Shown here in pieces: positions 1 through 11,226 of a DNA stretch of 64,000 bases. Position 1 is the stretch's first letter. Each line of letters opens with the position of its first letter. Source of the DNA: Talinum fruticosum (lineage: Eukaryota; Streptophyta; Magnoliopsida; Caryophyllales; Talinaceae); NCBI GenBank assembly GCA_021018815.1, contig JAITYX010000012.1, positions 1,798,001 through 1,862,000 on the forward strand, written 5' to 3'. A program made the translations under genes and the position numbers. The notes under the pieces were generated by a model. The model was not told the origin of the DNA and made no database searches. It saw only the letters and a list, made by a program, of their open reading frames with translations.

Positions 1-300
1 TTAAGATGAAACAATTCAATAAAATCAAATGATCAAGAAAAAGAAACTTACAAGTACAACATCACTCCATGATTCAATAATCTCTTAAGGTATACATAAT
101 ATAAATAGCACGGGTCTAGATAGTTAATAAAATGCGAATCGATTCATTCCGATTTAACTTTATAGTTTAACAAAACTCGAGAATCTTAATAAAGCATCAA
201 TTCCCAATTTCTAAACACATCTTTCAAAATCCTGAATCACTTTCAAAACCCATTTCCCTCACAAACCCTTACACCAAAAGGCCAAACCTAGAAGTGTGTA
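1..300. other. AT-rich stretch, no gene seen
   Basis: No coding similarity or repeat structure could be recognised here on either strand. The segment leads directly into gypsy pol sequence, so it may be a strongly decayed RNase H part of the same element, but nothing in the sequence proves this. Confidence 0.4.
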
Positions 301-1555
301 CTACTGACCAAATCGGTTGGTACCATGACATCTATCAATATCCGGATAAACAAGAATATCCGTTGGACTCCACGCCTAGAGCCCAACAAGCCATAAGGAT
401 GCTAGCAACCCAATATTTCATTAACCAAGGACAATTGTACAAAAACCAACACAAGGATTAGCTTACTTAATGGCAACCAACATGAAGCTAAGCGCATCGT
501 TTGGGGGCTGTCATGAATTTGATAAGAAACGCCATACGAATGGAAGGATGCTGGTCTAGAAGATTCGGAGACTAGGATACTATTGATCGACCATGGCAGT
601 GGACTACCATGAATTCATTTAGAAATGCCACAAGAGTCGGGTGTATACAAATTTACAACACCAGCCACCATCGTTACTCACGACACTTGCATCACCCTTG
701 CCATTCTCGGTTTGGGGATTTAATATTATTGGAAAAGTGACCCCTAAAGGAACGAGCGGTCACGAATTTGTGTTAGTAGCAATTGACTACTTTACAAAGT
801 GGGTAGAAGCGACTTCTTATGCCACCTTGACATCAAAGCAGGTAGCTAAGTTCATCACTCGAAACATCATTTGTGGATATGGGGTACCCCATGAATTGAT
901 AAGTGACCATGGTAGTCACTTTAAGAAAGAAGTAGCAGACCTATTGGAAAAATACAAGTTTAAGCACCACAGATCTTCTCCCTATCGTCCTCGGACCAAT
1001 GGAGCATTCAAGGCCACCAACAAAAATATTCACAAAATAGTGGAGAAGATGGTTGTCGGCTATAATGATTGGCCTAACAAGTTGCCCTTCGTTTTATGGG
1101 GCTACCGAAGCTCCATTAGAACCTCTACGGAAGCAACACCTTACTTCCTAGTGTATGGCATGGAAGCAGTCCTTCTAATAAAAATTGACATCCCCTCGTT
1201 ATGAATCATTGCTAAGAGTCAAATTCCGAAGTAGAACGGGCCGAGGCATGCTACGAAGAGTTAGTGTTGCTGGATGAAAGGCGCTTCAATGCCTTACATA
1301 ATGTCCAAATATACCAAGCATGTATATCAAGGCATTTAATAAGAAAGTGAAGCCCCATAATCTACAGAGTTCGAGATTTAGTCCCGATGGAAATTACAAC
1401 ACCAGGATCCTCGAGGAAATTTTAAGCTAACCGACAAGGCCCATTTGTACTTAGTCAAATACTAGAAGGAGGAGAAGTAAAATTGACTGATGGTGAAGAG
1501 GTAAACTTGGATCAGCTTAAAAATACTATGTTTAGCACGACACTAAACAATGGGC
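301..1555 (+). pseudogene. Tat-type Ty3/gypsy integrase, broken
   Basis: This is the 3' end of a gypsy pol gene: the RNase H/integrase linker (about 301-470), a zinc-finger part with several stops (about 480-640), the integrase core in one open frame (641-1204) and a C-terminal part in shifted frames to about 1540. The core shows AIDYFTKWVEA with the first catalytic Asp and ISDHGSHF with the second. At the third catalytic position, where relatives carry Glu in the NGAVEAANK motif, the residue is Lys (NGAFKATNK), so the enzyme should be dead even if expressed. The C-terminal end resembles the chromatin-side tail of the integrase copy at 56150-57790 on the other strand. Retrotransposon integrases insert the cDNA copy into the host chromosome. 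The element is truncated at the window edge. Confidence 0.85.
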
Positions 1556-1858
1556 CAAGCTTGGCCCAACCAGGCCACGCTATGTCAGGCGTCGGCCACC
1601 ACTTAAAATGGTGGGCTAGCCGAGCCAGGTAATTTCTTCTTATTTTATCTCTCTAATTATTTGTTCGACAGTCCAATCGGATGATCTTCTTATTTATTTA
1701 TTTTGGGCGGTCCACTTTGATGGCCCAATAGTGTAATCAATTCTTTAATTATTTCAATTAATTTTAACGACGGTCCAATAAGGTGGCCCGATTCATTTTA
1801 TTTACTCCTTTAGGTGAGCGATAAATAAAATAAAACATAAAAGTGATCATGAAACTTA

Positions 1859-1915
1859 CTTTTATTTAATAAAAGATAAGCCTACAACTTTTATTTAATA
1901 AAAGATAAGCCTACT
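1859..1915. repeat. Tandem duplication of a ~28-bp unit
   Basis: Two adjacent, nearly identical copies of a unit containing TTTATTTAATAAAAG followed by ATAAGCCTAC lie in the non-coding spacer (1556-2039) between the integrase and the convergent ORF tail. A single, diverged version is found behind the homologous ORF near 55900, so the duplication is local to this copy. Confidence 0.7.
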
Positions 1916-2039
1916 ACTTAACCGAGTACATAGCTAATAAAAGGGAAATAACAAGCACACTACTTTAGGAAAATAAAAGCTGTTTTAAAGAGGCAAAACT
2001 AAACTTCTTAAATTCTTTTATTCTTCCTAAAAATTAAGC

Positions 2040-2376
2040 CCTAGTCTATCTTCACTTTCATCCCCTTCGGATCACTAGTCTCACGCCCGTCATCTTCGAT
2101 GCCCTTCTTTAGCTCATCAATTTTGTGGGCCCTCCTCTCTTCAGCTTCTTTAGCTTCGATTCCCTTCAGCAGACTCGTTCATCAATCCGAGGGTTTACTT
2201 CGCGAATTTGGAGTGGTGTAGTAGTGGGAACAACTCCTTGGGGATCCAGCTCTTGAGCCTTTAGTGCCTTGCGACGTTAGGGGTCCACTTCCGTTATCCA
2301 CTCCGGATAATATGCAAATACGGTAATAGTATGCTCATCTATAGGTTTCACTAGCTTAAGCGGGTTCATCGCTAGC
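2040..2376 (-). pseudogene. C-terminal tail of antisense ORF of the Tat-type element
   Basis: Read on the minus strand, this segment encodes a degenerate version of the C-terminus of the ORF at 54610-55620. Shared patches include a KP...E...F.YPEW (here) versus KPREAQ...F.LEW (there) block, a following DP, a TTTP/TTPV patch, IREV and P..DER, then a charged Glu/Lys-rich tail. At least two in-frame stops are present. It faces the integrase tail-to-tail, the same arrangement as at 54.6-57.8 kb, so the convergent layout belongs to the family rather than being an accident. An additional ORF between pol and the 3' LTR, sometimes antisense, is known in the Tat lineage. Confidence 0.65.
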
Positions 2377-2384
2377 ACCGAGTG

Positions 2385-2760
2385 GTCGGTAGATGAGGCT
2401 TGGGTCCAAATAGGTGTTTTCACACCGGTTTGGCCTTAAAGCCTCACTGCAGATTGAAAACCCTAGTTTTCTTTAATTTTTGGTTAAGAAATAATATCCT
2501 AAAATTTCTGCAAATAATTTATAAAATAAAATAATTAATAAAATTGCCACTCAATCCGATTTAATTCATTTTAACTTAATTTAATAACATTCGAAAATCT
2601 AAATAAGAGGTTCATCCCCACTTTCTAAAATCAATCATCAAAACCATAAAATCATTTTCATCTTTGAAAACCAAAAAGATAAAATTTTTAAAACCCATCG
2701 CCAATTCGTGAGGAAGCTCTAGGGCCACTCCGGGGGAAAATCGCTGCTCCTACAATTCTA
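2385..2760 (+). mobile_element. Leader (5' UTR) piece of Tat-type gypsy element
   Basis: This segment is the reverse complement of sequence at about 48690-48965, which lies between the 5' LTR and gag of the minus-strand copy. It therefore represents untranslated leader, joined here directly behind the antisense ORF tail without an intervening LTR, which implies a deletion at about 2380. Confidence 0.6.
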
Positions 2761-2917
2761 TGCTCTCTACTCTAGCTCTTACTCTCATTCTCCACTCTTG
2801 CTCTTATCTCACTACCCATCACTCGCTGCTCTCGTTCTTCTCGCGTAGTCGTTGCTTTCCCCTCGTTGGTGTCGCTCTCCTCACCGTTGGACGAGTACCT
2901 AAAAAGAACTCCCTCGA

Positions 2918-4510
2918 ATGGATGGAACACCGGAACAATCTCCTATTCTTGCATTGCTCAATGAGAACATAGCCAAAATGGAAGCTAGGGTTGAGGCTCG
3001 GGATAAGAAAATAGACTCTATAGAAGGCGATCTTAAGGCTATCCTAAAAGCTATTAAGGATAGTAAGAGAGATGAGTAAGAATCACGATTAAGAAGAGGA
3101 GAGGTCCTCCACCTCCACCTAGGCCATCTCCTCCAGGCAGTCCCAAGCATGATCTACATATAGATAGGATAGAACAAATATTAAGAGAGTCATCCATGTT
3201 CAGTAATCACTACTTTAACCATAAGGGATTCACTTTAATCCCTAAAGGGAAATTACCCCTTAAGTTCACCACGCCCGATATCAAGTTTCGAGGTTTCAAG
3301 AATCCCCATCATCATGTTCACAACTTCATAGGAGCAATGACTCTTAAGAATATACCAGAAGACACTTACCACATCATGTTCCTATGGAATTTTGATACCA
3401 ACGTAATGAAGTGGTATAACATGGTTGACTCACACAAGGTCACCAATTGGACTGATCCGTGTATGGAGTTTCTACACCAATACTCTCGTAACACCGATCT
3501 ACCTGTCACACTTAGAGACTTGGAGTTGATCAAGTAGGGTGAGAAAGAAAGCTTTACGGACTTTCTCACCGGATGGAGGACAAAGGCTGCCCACATGGTA
3601 TACCGACCTACCGAGAAGGACCAATCATGGATCATCGAGAAGAACTACAGACTCGCCTATAACCATCATCTAAGATTCTTGCCTTTTATGAGTTTCTCAA
3701 CCCTTAGAGCTGCCGGTATGGTGATAGAAGAAGAGCTATCTACCACGACCACAAACGTCGTGACGGGATATAAAGGTAATTATCAGTCCAAAGATAAGAA
3801 AACCTCAAATCAAGGTAATACTAGCAGGGGTGCGGATGTCGATGTCCTCAACAGGTATAATGATTACACTCCAATGGATATCGCATACGCTCTAGCCTTT
3901 CACCGCTTACTCGGCTAAAGGGAAGATAGAATTTCCACCCATTAGTGCGGAATCGAAAGTGCGAAATAGTCTAAAAACTTGGACGCGGGAAAATTGTACA
4001 AAACCCATAGTAGATGAGGACACAACACCAAGCAATGCTGGAAGTTCAAGAACAAACATGAGAGTATATTCCGTAATGGTCAACTTCCTCTTCCTAAGGC
4101 CGCTCGAAACGAAGAAACAATAAGAATCCTCTCAACAAGTACCTTAGCTATTTTCCCTGAACCCATTTAAGGTTAGTGGGACCCGCCTGTCTTTATTCAA
4201 GACATCGATGAGTCCAAATCACTTCTTAGCTTGCCTCCTTTAGACCCCGAAGTCCATGGATTGTGGGTAAGTGATGAAGAAGATGTGTACGAAACTAAAG
4301 ATAATACCGATGACGACAACGACTTCTAGGGCACACCACCATTAGAAGAAGAAGACTTTTGGGGAGAATCTAAAGGTCCGTAAATCCAATTCCTTACTAG
4401 ATCCGGATGGCATAATGCACCTGCGGGTCTGTAATAGATTCAGGAAGCCCATAAGGAACCCGAAGCTACTAAAGAAGAAGACCTAATCCTAAAACGGCTT
4501 CGAAGTTAAA
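2918..4510 (+). pseudogene. Tat-type gypsy gag to start of protease, broken
   Basis: The reading starts at an ATG at 2918 with a short coiled region rich in Glu, Lys and Arg (MEARVEARDKK) that is matched by the gag on the minus strand at 46853-47035. The capsid core is open from 3196 to 3537 (FTLIPKGKLPLKF, HHHVHNFIGAM, DTYHIMF) and continues in the same frame after a single TAG at 3535-3537 through 3595-3918. A nucleocapsid-like basic region, an acidic tail (about 4230-4380) and the beginning of the protease linker (TRSG..., EDLIL) follow with several stops. Gag packages the element RNA into virus-like particles. The copy ends abruptly at 4551 where an LTR begins, so protease, RT and RNase H are missing. 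Confidence 0.75.
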
Positions 4511-4551
4511 AGTTGACATCTCTATCTCGGCAATTCATATTTTCTTCCCAG

Positions 4552-4785
4552 TGTAGGCACCTAAAAATGTCATCCCTTACCTCTTTTAATTTCGTATTTT
4601 TATAATTGGCTCAATGATGAAATCCCAAGTCTTGTTTGAGGATTTGGATCACGGACTATGTTCGATTGGTATGACGAAACCAGTACACCATAAAGAACCC
4701 CCAAGCACCACATAAATAGCCTTTGTTTTGAGTCGATCCGAAAATCCTCGTTTCTTTGGGATGATCCAAAACCTGGCCAAGTTTA
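4552..4785 (+). mobile_element. 5' part of a Tat-type LTR
   Basis: The sequence starts TGTAGGCACC and is the diverged counterpart of the LTR start at 50654 (minus strand, TGTAGACACC). It lies immediately behind gag/protease sequence, which could be an LTR joined by internal deletion or a fragment of another copy. Only about the first 230 bp of a ~1.57 kb LTR is present. Confidence 0.6.
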
Positions 4786-4924
4786 TACTAGGGTTAGTCT
4801 ATTGTTTGCACTTCCTAGTCACACTAAAATCCTCTTTAAGTGGTCTAAGTAGTCATTGCCAGTCGGTCCAAGAGAGTCTTACCAAAGTTCCCTCAATCTT
4901 TTGGTCGGTTTTATCTCATATTCT

Positions 4925-5460
4925 CATTTTCATTTCCATTTCTCATTTTTCATTGGCCAACATAAATTCATCTCGGATCATGTGAGTTCATATTACATTT
5001 TGCATTAGCCAAAACAAATTCATCTCGGATTAGGTGAGTCCATTTTACATTTTTGCATTAACCAAAACAAATTCATCCGAGATTAGGTGAGTCCAGTTTG
5101 CATTTGCATTAGCCAAAACAAATTCATCTCACATTCAGAAAGTTCATTTTTGTAGTCATATGCAGCGAAAGCAAAATCATTCTAAAAATCATTGTCATCC
5201 AATCGGGATAGAAACATCTTTCTATTCAGGACAGTTAGAAAGAATCATTCATCTCAATTAGGTAAGTCCATTCTTAACTTTCATTTAGTCAAAATAAAAT
5301 TCATCTCAAATTAGGTAAGTCTAATTTGCATTTGTATCTCTCATTTAGCCAAAATAAAATTCATCTCAATTAGGGAATCTATTTTTGCATTTAGCCAAAA
5401 CAAATCCATCTTCAGTTAGGAAGAATCATTTATGCATTCCAATTATGCATTCTAATTAGA
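4925..5460 (+). repeat. Degenerate tandem repeat, ~45-60 bp unit (plus orientation)
   Basis: About nine units share the core GCATTAGCCAAAACAAATTC followed by ATCTC..ATTAGGTGAGTCCA. The unit also occurs in reverse orientation at 5805-6260 and 47480-48040. It is a leader minisatellite of the Tat-type family. Confidence 0.8.
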
Positions 5461-5804
5461 CATTAGCCATCTTGAACCAGTGTGGTTTGCACCAAAGTAT
5501 GTCGCACTTGTGTAGATTGTGGTGCGGAACATGGTGCGAGTGGGGAGAAGAGACGCGGGACTCCTTTTTGAGGCATTCTAACCTTTTGGATCTTAGATTC
5601 CGACGATACTCAACTGCAGTAGATGTCCATATTCTACAACCTAAAGGATGATGCTTAGGACTATGTGAAAGAATACCACTTTTGGGAGGAAAGTTCTTAA
5701 ACACGAGACCCGATGAGACTAAGAATGCTTTTTTATTTGGATGCACATAAAGAATGCGAAACAAATGAAATGTATGCGATGATACTCTTGACTTAACTTG
5801 GGAT

Positions 5805-6260
5805 GGCTAATGTCTAATTAGAATGCATAATTGGAATGCATAAATGATTCTTCCTAACTGAAGATGGATTTGTTTTGGCTAAATGCAAAAATAGATTCCA
5901 ATAATTGAGATGAATGTTATTTTGGCTAAATGAGAGATAAAAATGCAAATTGGACTTACTAATTAGAGATGAAATTTATTTTGACTAAATGAAAGATGAA
6001 AATGGACTTACCTAATTGAGATGAATTTTATTTTGGCTAAATACGAAATGGACTTATCTAATTGAGATGAATTTTGTTTTGGCTAAATGATAGATGAAAA
6101 TGCAAAATGGACTCACCTAATTTGAGTTGAATTTTGTTTTGGCTAAATGAATGGACTCACCTAATTGAGGTGAATTTTATGAATAGACTTACCTAATTGA
6201 GATGAGTTTTATTTTGGCTAAAAGATGAAAAATGAAAGATGAAAATGAAATAATGAAAAT
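5805..6260 (-). repeat. Degenerate tandem repeat, ~45-60 bp unit (minus orientation)
   Basis: Same unit as at 4925-5460 but reverse complemented (core ACTTACCTAATTGAGATGAA then TTTTATTTTGGCTAAATG). It forms the right arm of the inverted repeat. Confidence 0.8.
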
Positions 6261-6480
6261 GCAGAAAAATTAAGGTCTTAAGACCGATCGACTAAAGAGA
6301 TAGAGAAGTTCTAGGTAGAACTCTTCCGGACTGAATGGCAATGACTACCTGGACCGCTTAAATCAGGAAAATTTTAGGATGACTCGGAGATGCAATTAAT
6401 GGACCAACCTAAAAGGGAAAGGCAATTTTGACTTTGGCTAGAAATGCACATAATGGACTGATTCTAGGAAAATTTTACTA

Positions 6481-6992
6481 TGGTATTTTATTTGCATCCA
6501 TGCAAGGGCTAATCAAGCACTCCTCACCTATTCCTAAAGGCTTATAAGCGGAAGATTAAATCTAAAAACAACCACACTTATCCAAGCATACAAATGAAAG
6601 GACAAGGTACCACCTAGAGACCAAGGGTCTATGGTCAAAAGAGGGTTAAAACTAGGTAGGCTACATGGTGTCTCACATTCCGAGAATTTTGTCCTCCGTG
6701 GGATGCGCAGCAGGATATAACATTGAATCGTCGGTGCCTCTCGGTAAGCCAAGAGCGCATGCTATAAGGGAAGAGGTATCGCCTCCATTGACAATCAAGC
6801 CTAATTGGGCCCATCTCGGGACGCAGTGGGAGCCTCTTCTAAAAATGTTTTGAAGGGGGTAAAGTCTAATGGTATAAAATAAACTATGTTCAACATTGCC
6901 TAAAATGATTAGAGATAGTTTCACCCTCTTAATAAGTAATTTGTCCATCATGGAGTCACCATTATAGGAACCCCCGAGCTTCCCCAAGAGCC
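6481..6992 (-). mobile_element. Leader remnant of Tat-type element
   Basis: This stretch aligns in the same orientation with about 48060-48640, the leader just inside the LTR of the minus-strand element, including the shared patch CTCACCTATTCCTAAAG and the GAGCTTCCCCA patch near its end. It stops at about 6992, where the duplicated segment begins. Confidence 0.65.
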
Positions 6993-8789
6993 TCCTTTTT
7001 TCCGTCTTGTTCAACTAGCATGGCTCCCACTACGGTCTCTATTGTGGCGAGGTATAAGAGCAACTGTTTTTTTGGATTGTGGTGGAATTAGAACTGGTGG
7101 ATTTGCCAGGTATTCATTAACCTTCTCGAATGTTGTTTGGCAGTCTTCTTCCCAAATATAGCTAGCTCCCTTTATGAGCTTCTTGAAAATGGGTTTACAA
7201 AGCATAGTCGGCTTTGGTATGAAACGACTAATATACTCGCAAACGTCCCCGAAAACCCCGTATTTCCTTCTCTGTCATTGCTGATGATATTTCCTGGATG
7301 GCTTTCTATCTTTGATGGATCAACTTCAATACCTCTAAGACTAACCGCATAGCTTAACAGTTTGCTTGAGGTTACCCCAAAGGCACGATTATGTGGGTTA
7401 GTAGTTTTGCGATATCATTTTTCTTTTCTTTTAATGGTTTTATCCAAAAAGGTATCCAAGACTTCTAAAATTTATTTTGAAAATAAAATAATTCACAAAA
7501 GCGCCAATCAACTTTTTCGAAATCTCTTTCATAAGCCTTATTAAAATTATCTTGCTAAGAGATACCTGCACGTAAAGCCGACATTCGTGAAAAGGCACAA
7601 TCCACCCCATAGGAGGAGTCGTGGCTCCTACACCTCCCCGCCCCAACAAGAAAAGGAAGCCATCTTAAAAATTTTGTTCTAAATTCTACGAGACAAAATT
7701 GATCGCTTACGAACGTAATAATAGGGAGTGTAGCAACTATAGTTAAAATGAAATTTGAAATTCAAATAGAATTTGTTAAGTATGAAGAGTGGCAGTCTGG
7801 CAGATGTTAAAGTACAGGAAACGCTGATTCTTAAGGCTTGGGTTGAAAATTAAAACAAAATATTTAGATTTATATTTATATTTTTCATTTCACTTCTCTT
7901 TCTTTCTTTAGCACATAAATTAACATAATACACAAATCAATAAAGATATTGGGTTATTAAATAGAGCATTGAGGAGCCACCCCGACTCGAATTATTAATG
8001 TACTCCAAATAGGTCACTCTGTAAATAACTTTCCTATAGTTCATCCTAGTTAAATGGGAGATCCATACAAACTAATAGGTACCCTCTACCAAACCCAATG
8101 CCCACCACTTGTCAGAACAAACCAAATGATCGTCCTCCAAATTTACTAGTTAATAGTCATACCATAACTTTAGATTAGTAGATCTAATATTGTGGCATCA
8201 TTTTCCGGTCTTTTTGTTACTTGTCAATGGCCCCCAAAACAATTTTTTTTTCAAATTCTGTAGATCATTTATGGATGATAATCTCAACATATAATAACTT
8301 GTTCTTTCATTGATAGAAGTTTATACCTTAGTGACAGTTGCTTATGTCTTTTTAAAACTGAAACTTACAGTTTACTTTTTCAATAAAAGGGAACCTTGGT
8401 AAATACAATGTAGTAATCAACTTTAGCTGAATCACAATAAATATATTACTAGGCGAGCGCGAAACATGAAAAAGATTACTCACAAGTTGTCACTTAGATA
8501 AATGTGAAAGGAGATGCTCAGCTCTAATACATAAAAGTTATATAATTAAATACAATATAGAGTAACAGGTACTGTAAGAATGCAGTTAAGTTTTAATTTT
8601 TATACCACATGAGTAAAGTAATAAAAATTTTGAACCCAAAAAGTCTTGATGAAAATAATTCTATCCGTTAAAACTAAATTTTCATAATACAATGTATTTA
8701 TGAAGAATATCCAATGATTTAACAAGGCTTCTTAGGATACTCGTCAATGTACATAGAGAGTGGAACCCACTCGATAATATCCAACTTTT
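6993..8789. repeat. Segmental duplication, copy 1 (left part)
   Basis: The sequence is nearly identical (a few differences per hundred bases) to 21702-23501 in the same orientation. It contains a gypsy RT fragment (7005-7400) and about 1.4 kb of sequence I could not assign to any family. Copy 1 is interrupted at 8790 by a solo LTR and resumes at 10062. Confidence 0.9.
7005..7400 (-). pseudogene. Gypsy RT/RNase H junction fragment
   Basis: On the minus strand the fragment reads from the end of the RT domain (FGVT, RGIEVDPSKI) into the linker to RNase H (KLIKGASYIWEEDCQTTFEK, then PPVLIPPQ). A frameshift lies near 7230 and the fragment is cut on both sides. The same fragment, with a longer RNase H continuation, occurs at 20734-22110. 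Confidence 0.8.
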
Positions 8790-10061
8790 TGATGGAGAGT
8801 GGACAGCCCAACATCTTGAGCTGAGAAATGTCCATCCTAACAAGCTTTGCATGATCAAGGAGGAACCGGGAATACTTGATATGCCCATGGTTTCAAACAT
8901 TTTGTTAAATGATACCGGAGGTTGAGTAAACAAGGACATCAAAATCCTTATGATCTTGTTTATAAATAAATGTTCTCCCGTGGGGTTATGAGCAAGAGCT
9001 TAGTAGAGTCCCAAGATAGTCACCTAAAATGCCTAAATTCCTCCACGTTGAAGCAAGGGTAAAACCCGACCATGATTTGTTCCAAGTGTTATTGTTTTGC
9101 CATTGTCCATAAATAATCAAGAGGGCCGGTCCAAGGGTCCGCATAGCCTAAGTCAAGCACCTAATGACCAGCATCCAATGACACATATTAAGGAGTATTC
9201 TAGAAGCACTCACCCTAATGGGAGTTGGTTTGAAGAAGGCTTGGCAAAGGGAAAACAATCCATGGCCACATGTTCCCAAATGTTCAAATACTTGGCTAGA
9301 ATTTCTCCTAGCTTAGCTTGGAGGAGGGGAAAGAATCTTTATGGTTTTTGTTTCATTTTAGCTTTAATTTTTAGCTTTGTTTTCAGCTTTGTAAATGCCA
9401 TTACTAGGCATTATATATTCAGCTCTCATGCTCATTGTAAAGACACTTTTGATGAATATATTTGAGTTAATACTCTTGAGCTGGATTGCTCGTTTTGAAT
9501 CCTCAAAGCTGTATCCGTGCTTGGCCTCACGGTGGTATCCTTTGAGTCTCTTAAGTCCCGGTGGTGTTGCTGTATCCGGATCGCTTAGGAGCGCCCCTTG
9601 GTTCACTCTGGTGGTGTTGCTGTATCCGAGCCGAACCTTGGTATTATCCCTCACTTTGCCAGCCCATAACTCACACACTACTAAGCCATTTTTCTCCAAA
9701 TTTTAACCACCTTCTTTCCAGTTCATCTACTTCCATTCCTCCAAATTTCAGCCGCATCCAAGAAACCTTCCATCCTCTACATTAAAACCAAACAAAGGGT
9801 GTCATTCTGCTCATCCAGCCGGTTACATCAACTTCTGGCTATTTGTTCAGGATGTTCCCCTTATCCAAAATTCACGAAACTTGGTCACAACCTTCCTTTA
9901 CCAGTTACCTACCTCCCCACCAAATTTCAGCCAAAACCAACCACTTTTACCCATCCTTTCACCCGATCTCCCAAGACTGTGCAATTAGACCCTATTCTCG
10001 CCCTGCTGCACTTCTTGCGGTTTTTTCCCATTTGTTTTTGCTTCCGCCTCACTACACATCA
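8790..10061 (+). mobile_element. Solo LTR X (1272 bp) with CTTTT target duplication
   Basis: The insertion starts TGATGGAGAG and ends CTACACATCA, giving 5-bp inverted ends TGATG/CATCA. It is flanked by CTTTT at 8785-8789 and 10062-10066. The uninterrupted duplicate at 23497-23501 shows a single CTTTT, which is a direct view of the empty site. A TATATAT box lies at 9412-9418, consistent with a promoter in an LTR on the plus strand. A related copy is at 14343-15570. No internal coding region is present, so it is a solo LTR produced by LTR-LTR recombination. The family was not recognised. Confidence 0.85.
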
Positions 10062-10236
10062 CTTTTATATCTTCATTCTATGAAAACCTTTGAATAATGT
10101 AGTCTCACTAAACACAACTGTGAGGGAAATTAATTAATTGTATACATATATAACACGCACTCGAAAAATATTCTAAAAAACGAAAGAAAAGGAAAAACTT
10201 AAGTAGAGGAGAGAGAAAATTGTATACATATACAAC
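10062..10236. repeat. Segmental duplication, copy 1 (right part): relic of PR-1 3' flank
   Basis: This matches 23497-23655, the sequence directly downstream of the PR-1 stop codon. In copy 2 the next bases are the PR-1 coding sequence; here they are a short local repetition of the flank (about 10217-10275) and then copia gag. A former PR-1 copy at this place was thus lost or never included. Confidence 0.8.
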
Positions 10237-10296
10237 ACACACTATCAATGTATATAGAGAGAAAAACTTAAGAAACAAGAATTGTGTCCAAAACAA

Positions 10297-11226
10297 AAGC
10301 TGAGTTCACAGCTGATGAAGCTGAAAGGTTCGGAAAGAACTTCAAGGTAATGAATATTCTTATGTGCGCCATCAGCTCGGAAAAATACAACCGAGTGTCC
10401 GCTCGTGATACAGCCAAGGAAGTGTGGGACACCCTGGTCAACACTTATGAAGGTACAAGCCAGGTCGGACAAGCGAAGATAAGCCAATATCTTCATAAAT
10501 ATGAGCTATTCAAGATGGAGCCGGATGAAAACATCACTCGGATGTTCATTCGGTTTACAGAGATTACCAACAATCTCAAATCTCTGGGTAAAAAGATCTC
10601 CCACGAGGAAATGTGCGGAAAGATACTCGAAGCCTACCTAAGAAAAGATGGGGTCCCAAGGTGACAGCTATCGAAGAGGCTCGGAACTTGTCTATACTGA
10701 AGCTAGATGAACTCATTGGGAAGCTTCTCACCCATGAGATCCACCTGGAAGAGGAGGACGCAGAGGTCGGCACCAAAAAGAACATTGCTCTGAAAGCCTC
10801 GAAACCGGAGAAGCGGATCTCGAGTTAATCTAACTCGAAGAGGATCCCATGGCACTTATTGCTAGAGGCTTCAAGAGAATGATGAAGCACAAGAGATGGG
10901 ATAAGAAGCCAAAAGAAGAGTTCTATAAGAAAGACAAGAAGGATAGAAAAGGTAAATACTCTTCCCCTCCAAAGTTATCTTTGACTAAGAACTCTGGATG
11001 TTTTGAATGTGGCAGCAAGGAACACATAGTCAAGGACTGTCCCAAGAGAAAAAGGGACAGAAGGAAGAAAAAGGCTATGATGACCACATGGAGTGACGAG
11101 GACTCATCGGAAGATGACGAGGACTCGGATGACTCAAAGTGTCTAATGGCACTTTCCGACTCGAAGCGTAAACAGAGTCGGACTCGGATAAATCGGATAA
11201 TGAGAAAGCCAATCCTCAAGAGGTAA
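10297..11226 (+). pseudogene. Copia Gag (UBN2 domain and zinc knuckle), broken
   Basis: The first part (10297-10664) shows the UBN2-type capsid pattern (AKEVWDTLVNTYEGTSQV, ITRMFIRFTEITNNLKSLGK). A frameshift near 10640 moves the reading into 10613-10828, and a stop before 10849 precedes a lysine-rich section with a CCHC zinc knuckle, CX2CX4HX4C, at 10999-11040, followed by an acidic Ser/Asp/Glu stretch. Gag binds the element RNA and builds the particle. About 66 N-terminal residues seen in the second copy are absent. Confidence 0.8.

Larger units (their letters stand above)
4740..6480. repeat. Large inverted repeat from two head-to-head leader pieces
   Basis: The left arm (about 4740-5471) and right arm (about 5803-6480) are reverse complements around a ~331 bp spacer. 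The inner ~230 bp (5471 back to about 5240, and 5803 forward to about 6030) is almost identical; the outer parts align with gaps and unequal numbers of tandem units. Both arms match the leader of the minus-strand Tat-type element at 47400-48650. A transcript through this region would fold into a long hairpin. Confidence 0.8.

Noticed and set aside
4925..5460. CRISPR-like array of short repeats with spacers
   Set aside because: Units are degenerate, spacers are as similar as the repeats, the genome is a plant nuclear one, and the same array recurs in retrotransposon leaders.
7440..7649. 69-codon minus-strand frame, also at 22151-22360
   Set aside because: It is conserved only because the segment is duplicated; frame length and context give no support for a gene, and no domain was recognised.
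9097..9785. Several plus-strand frames in solo LTR X
   Set aside because: They overlap each other, lie across the LTR promoter region and are not kept in LTR Y.
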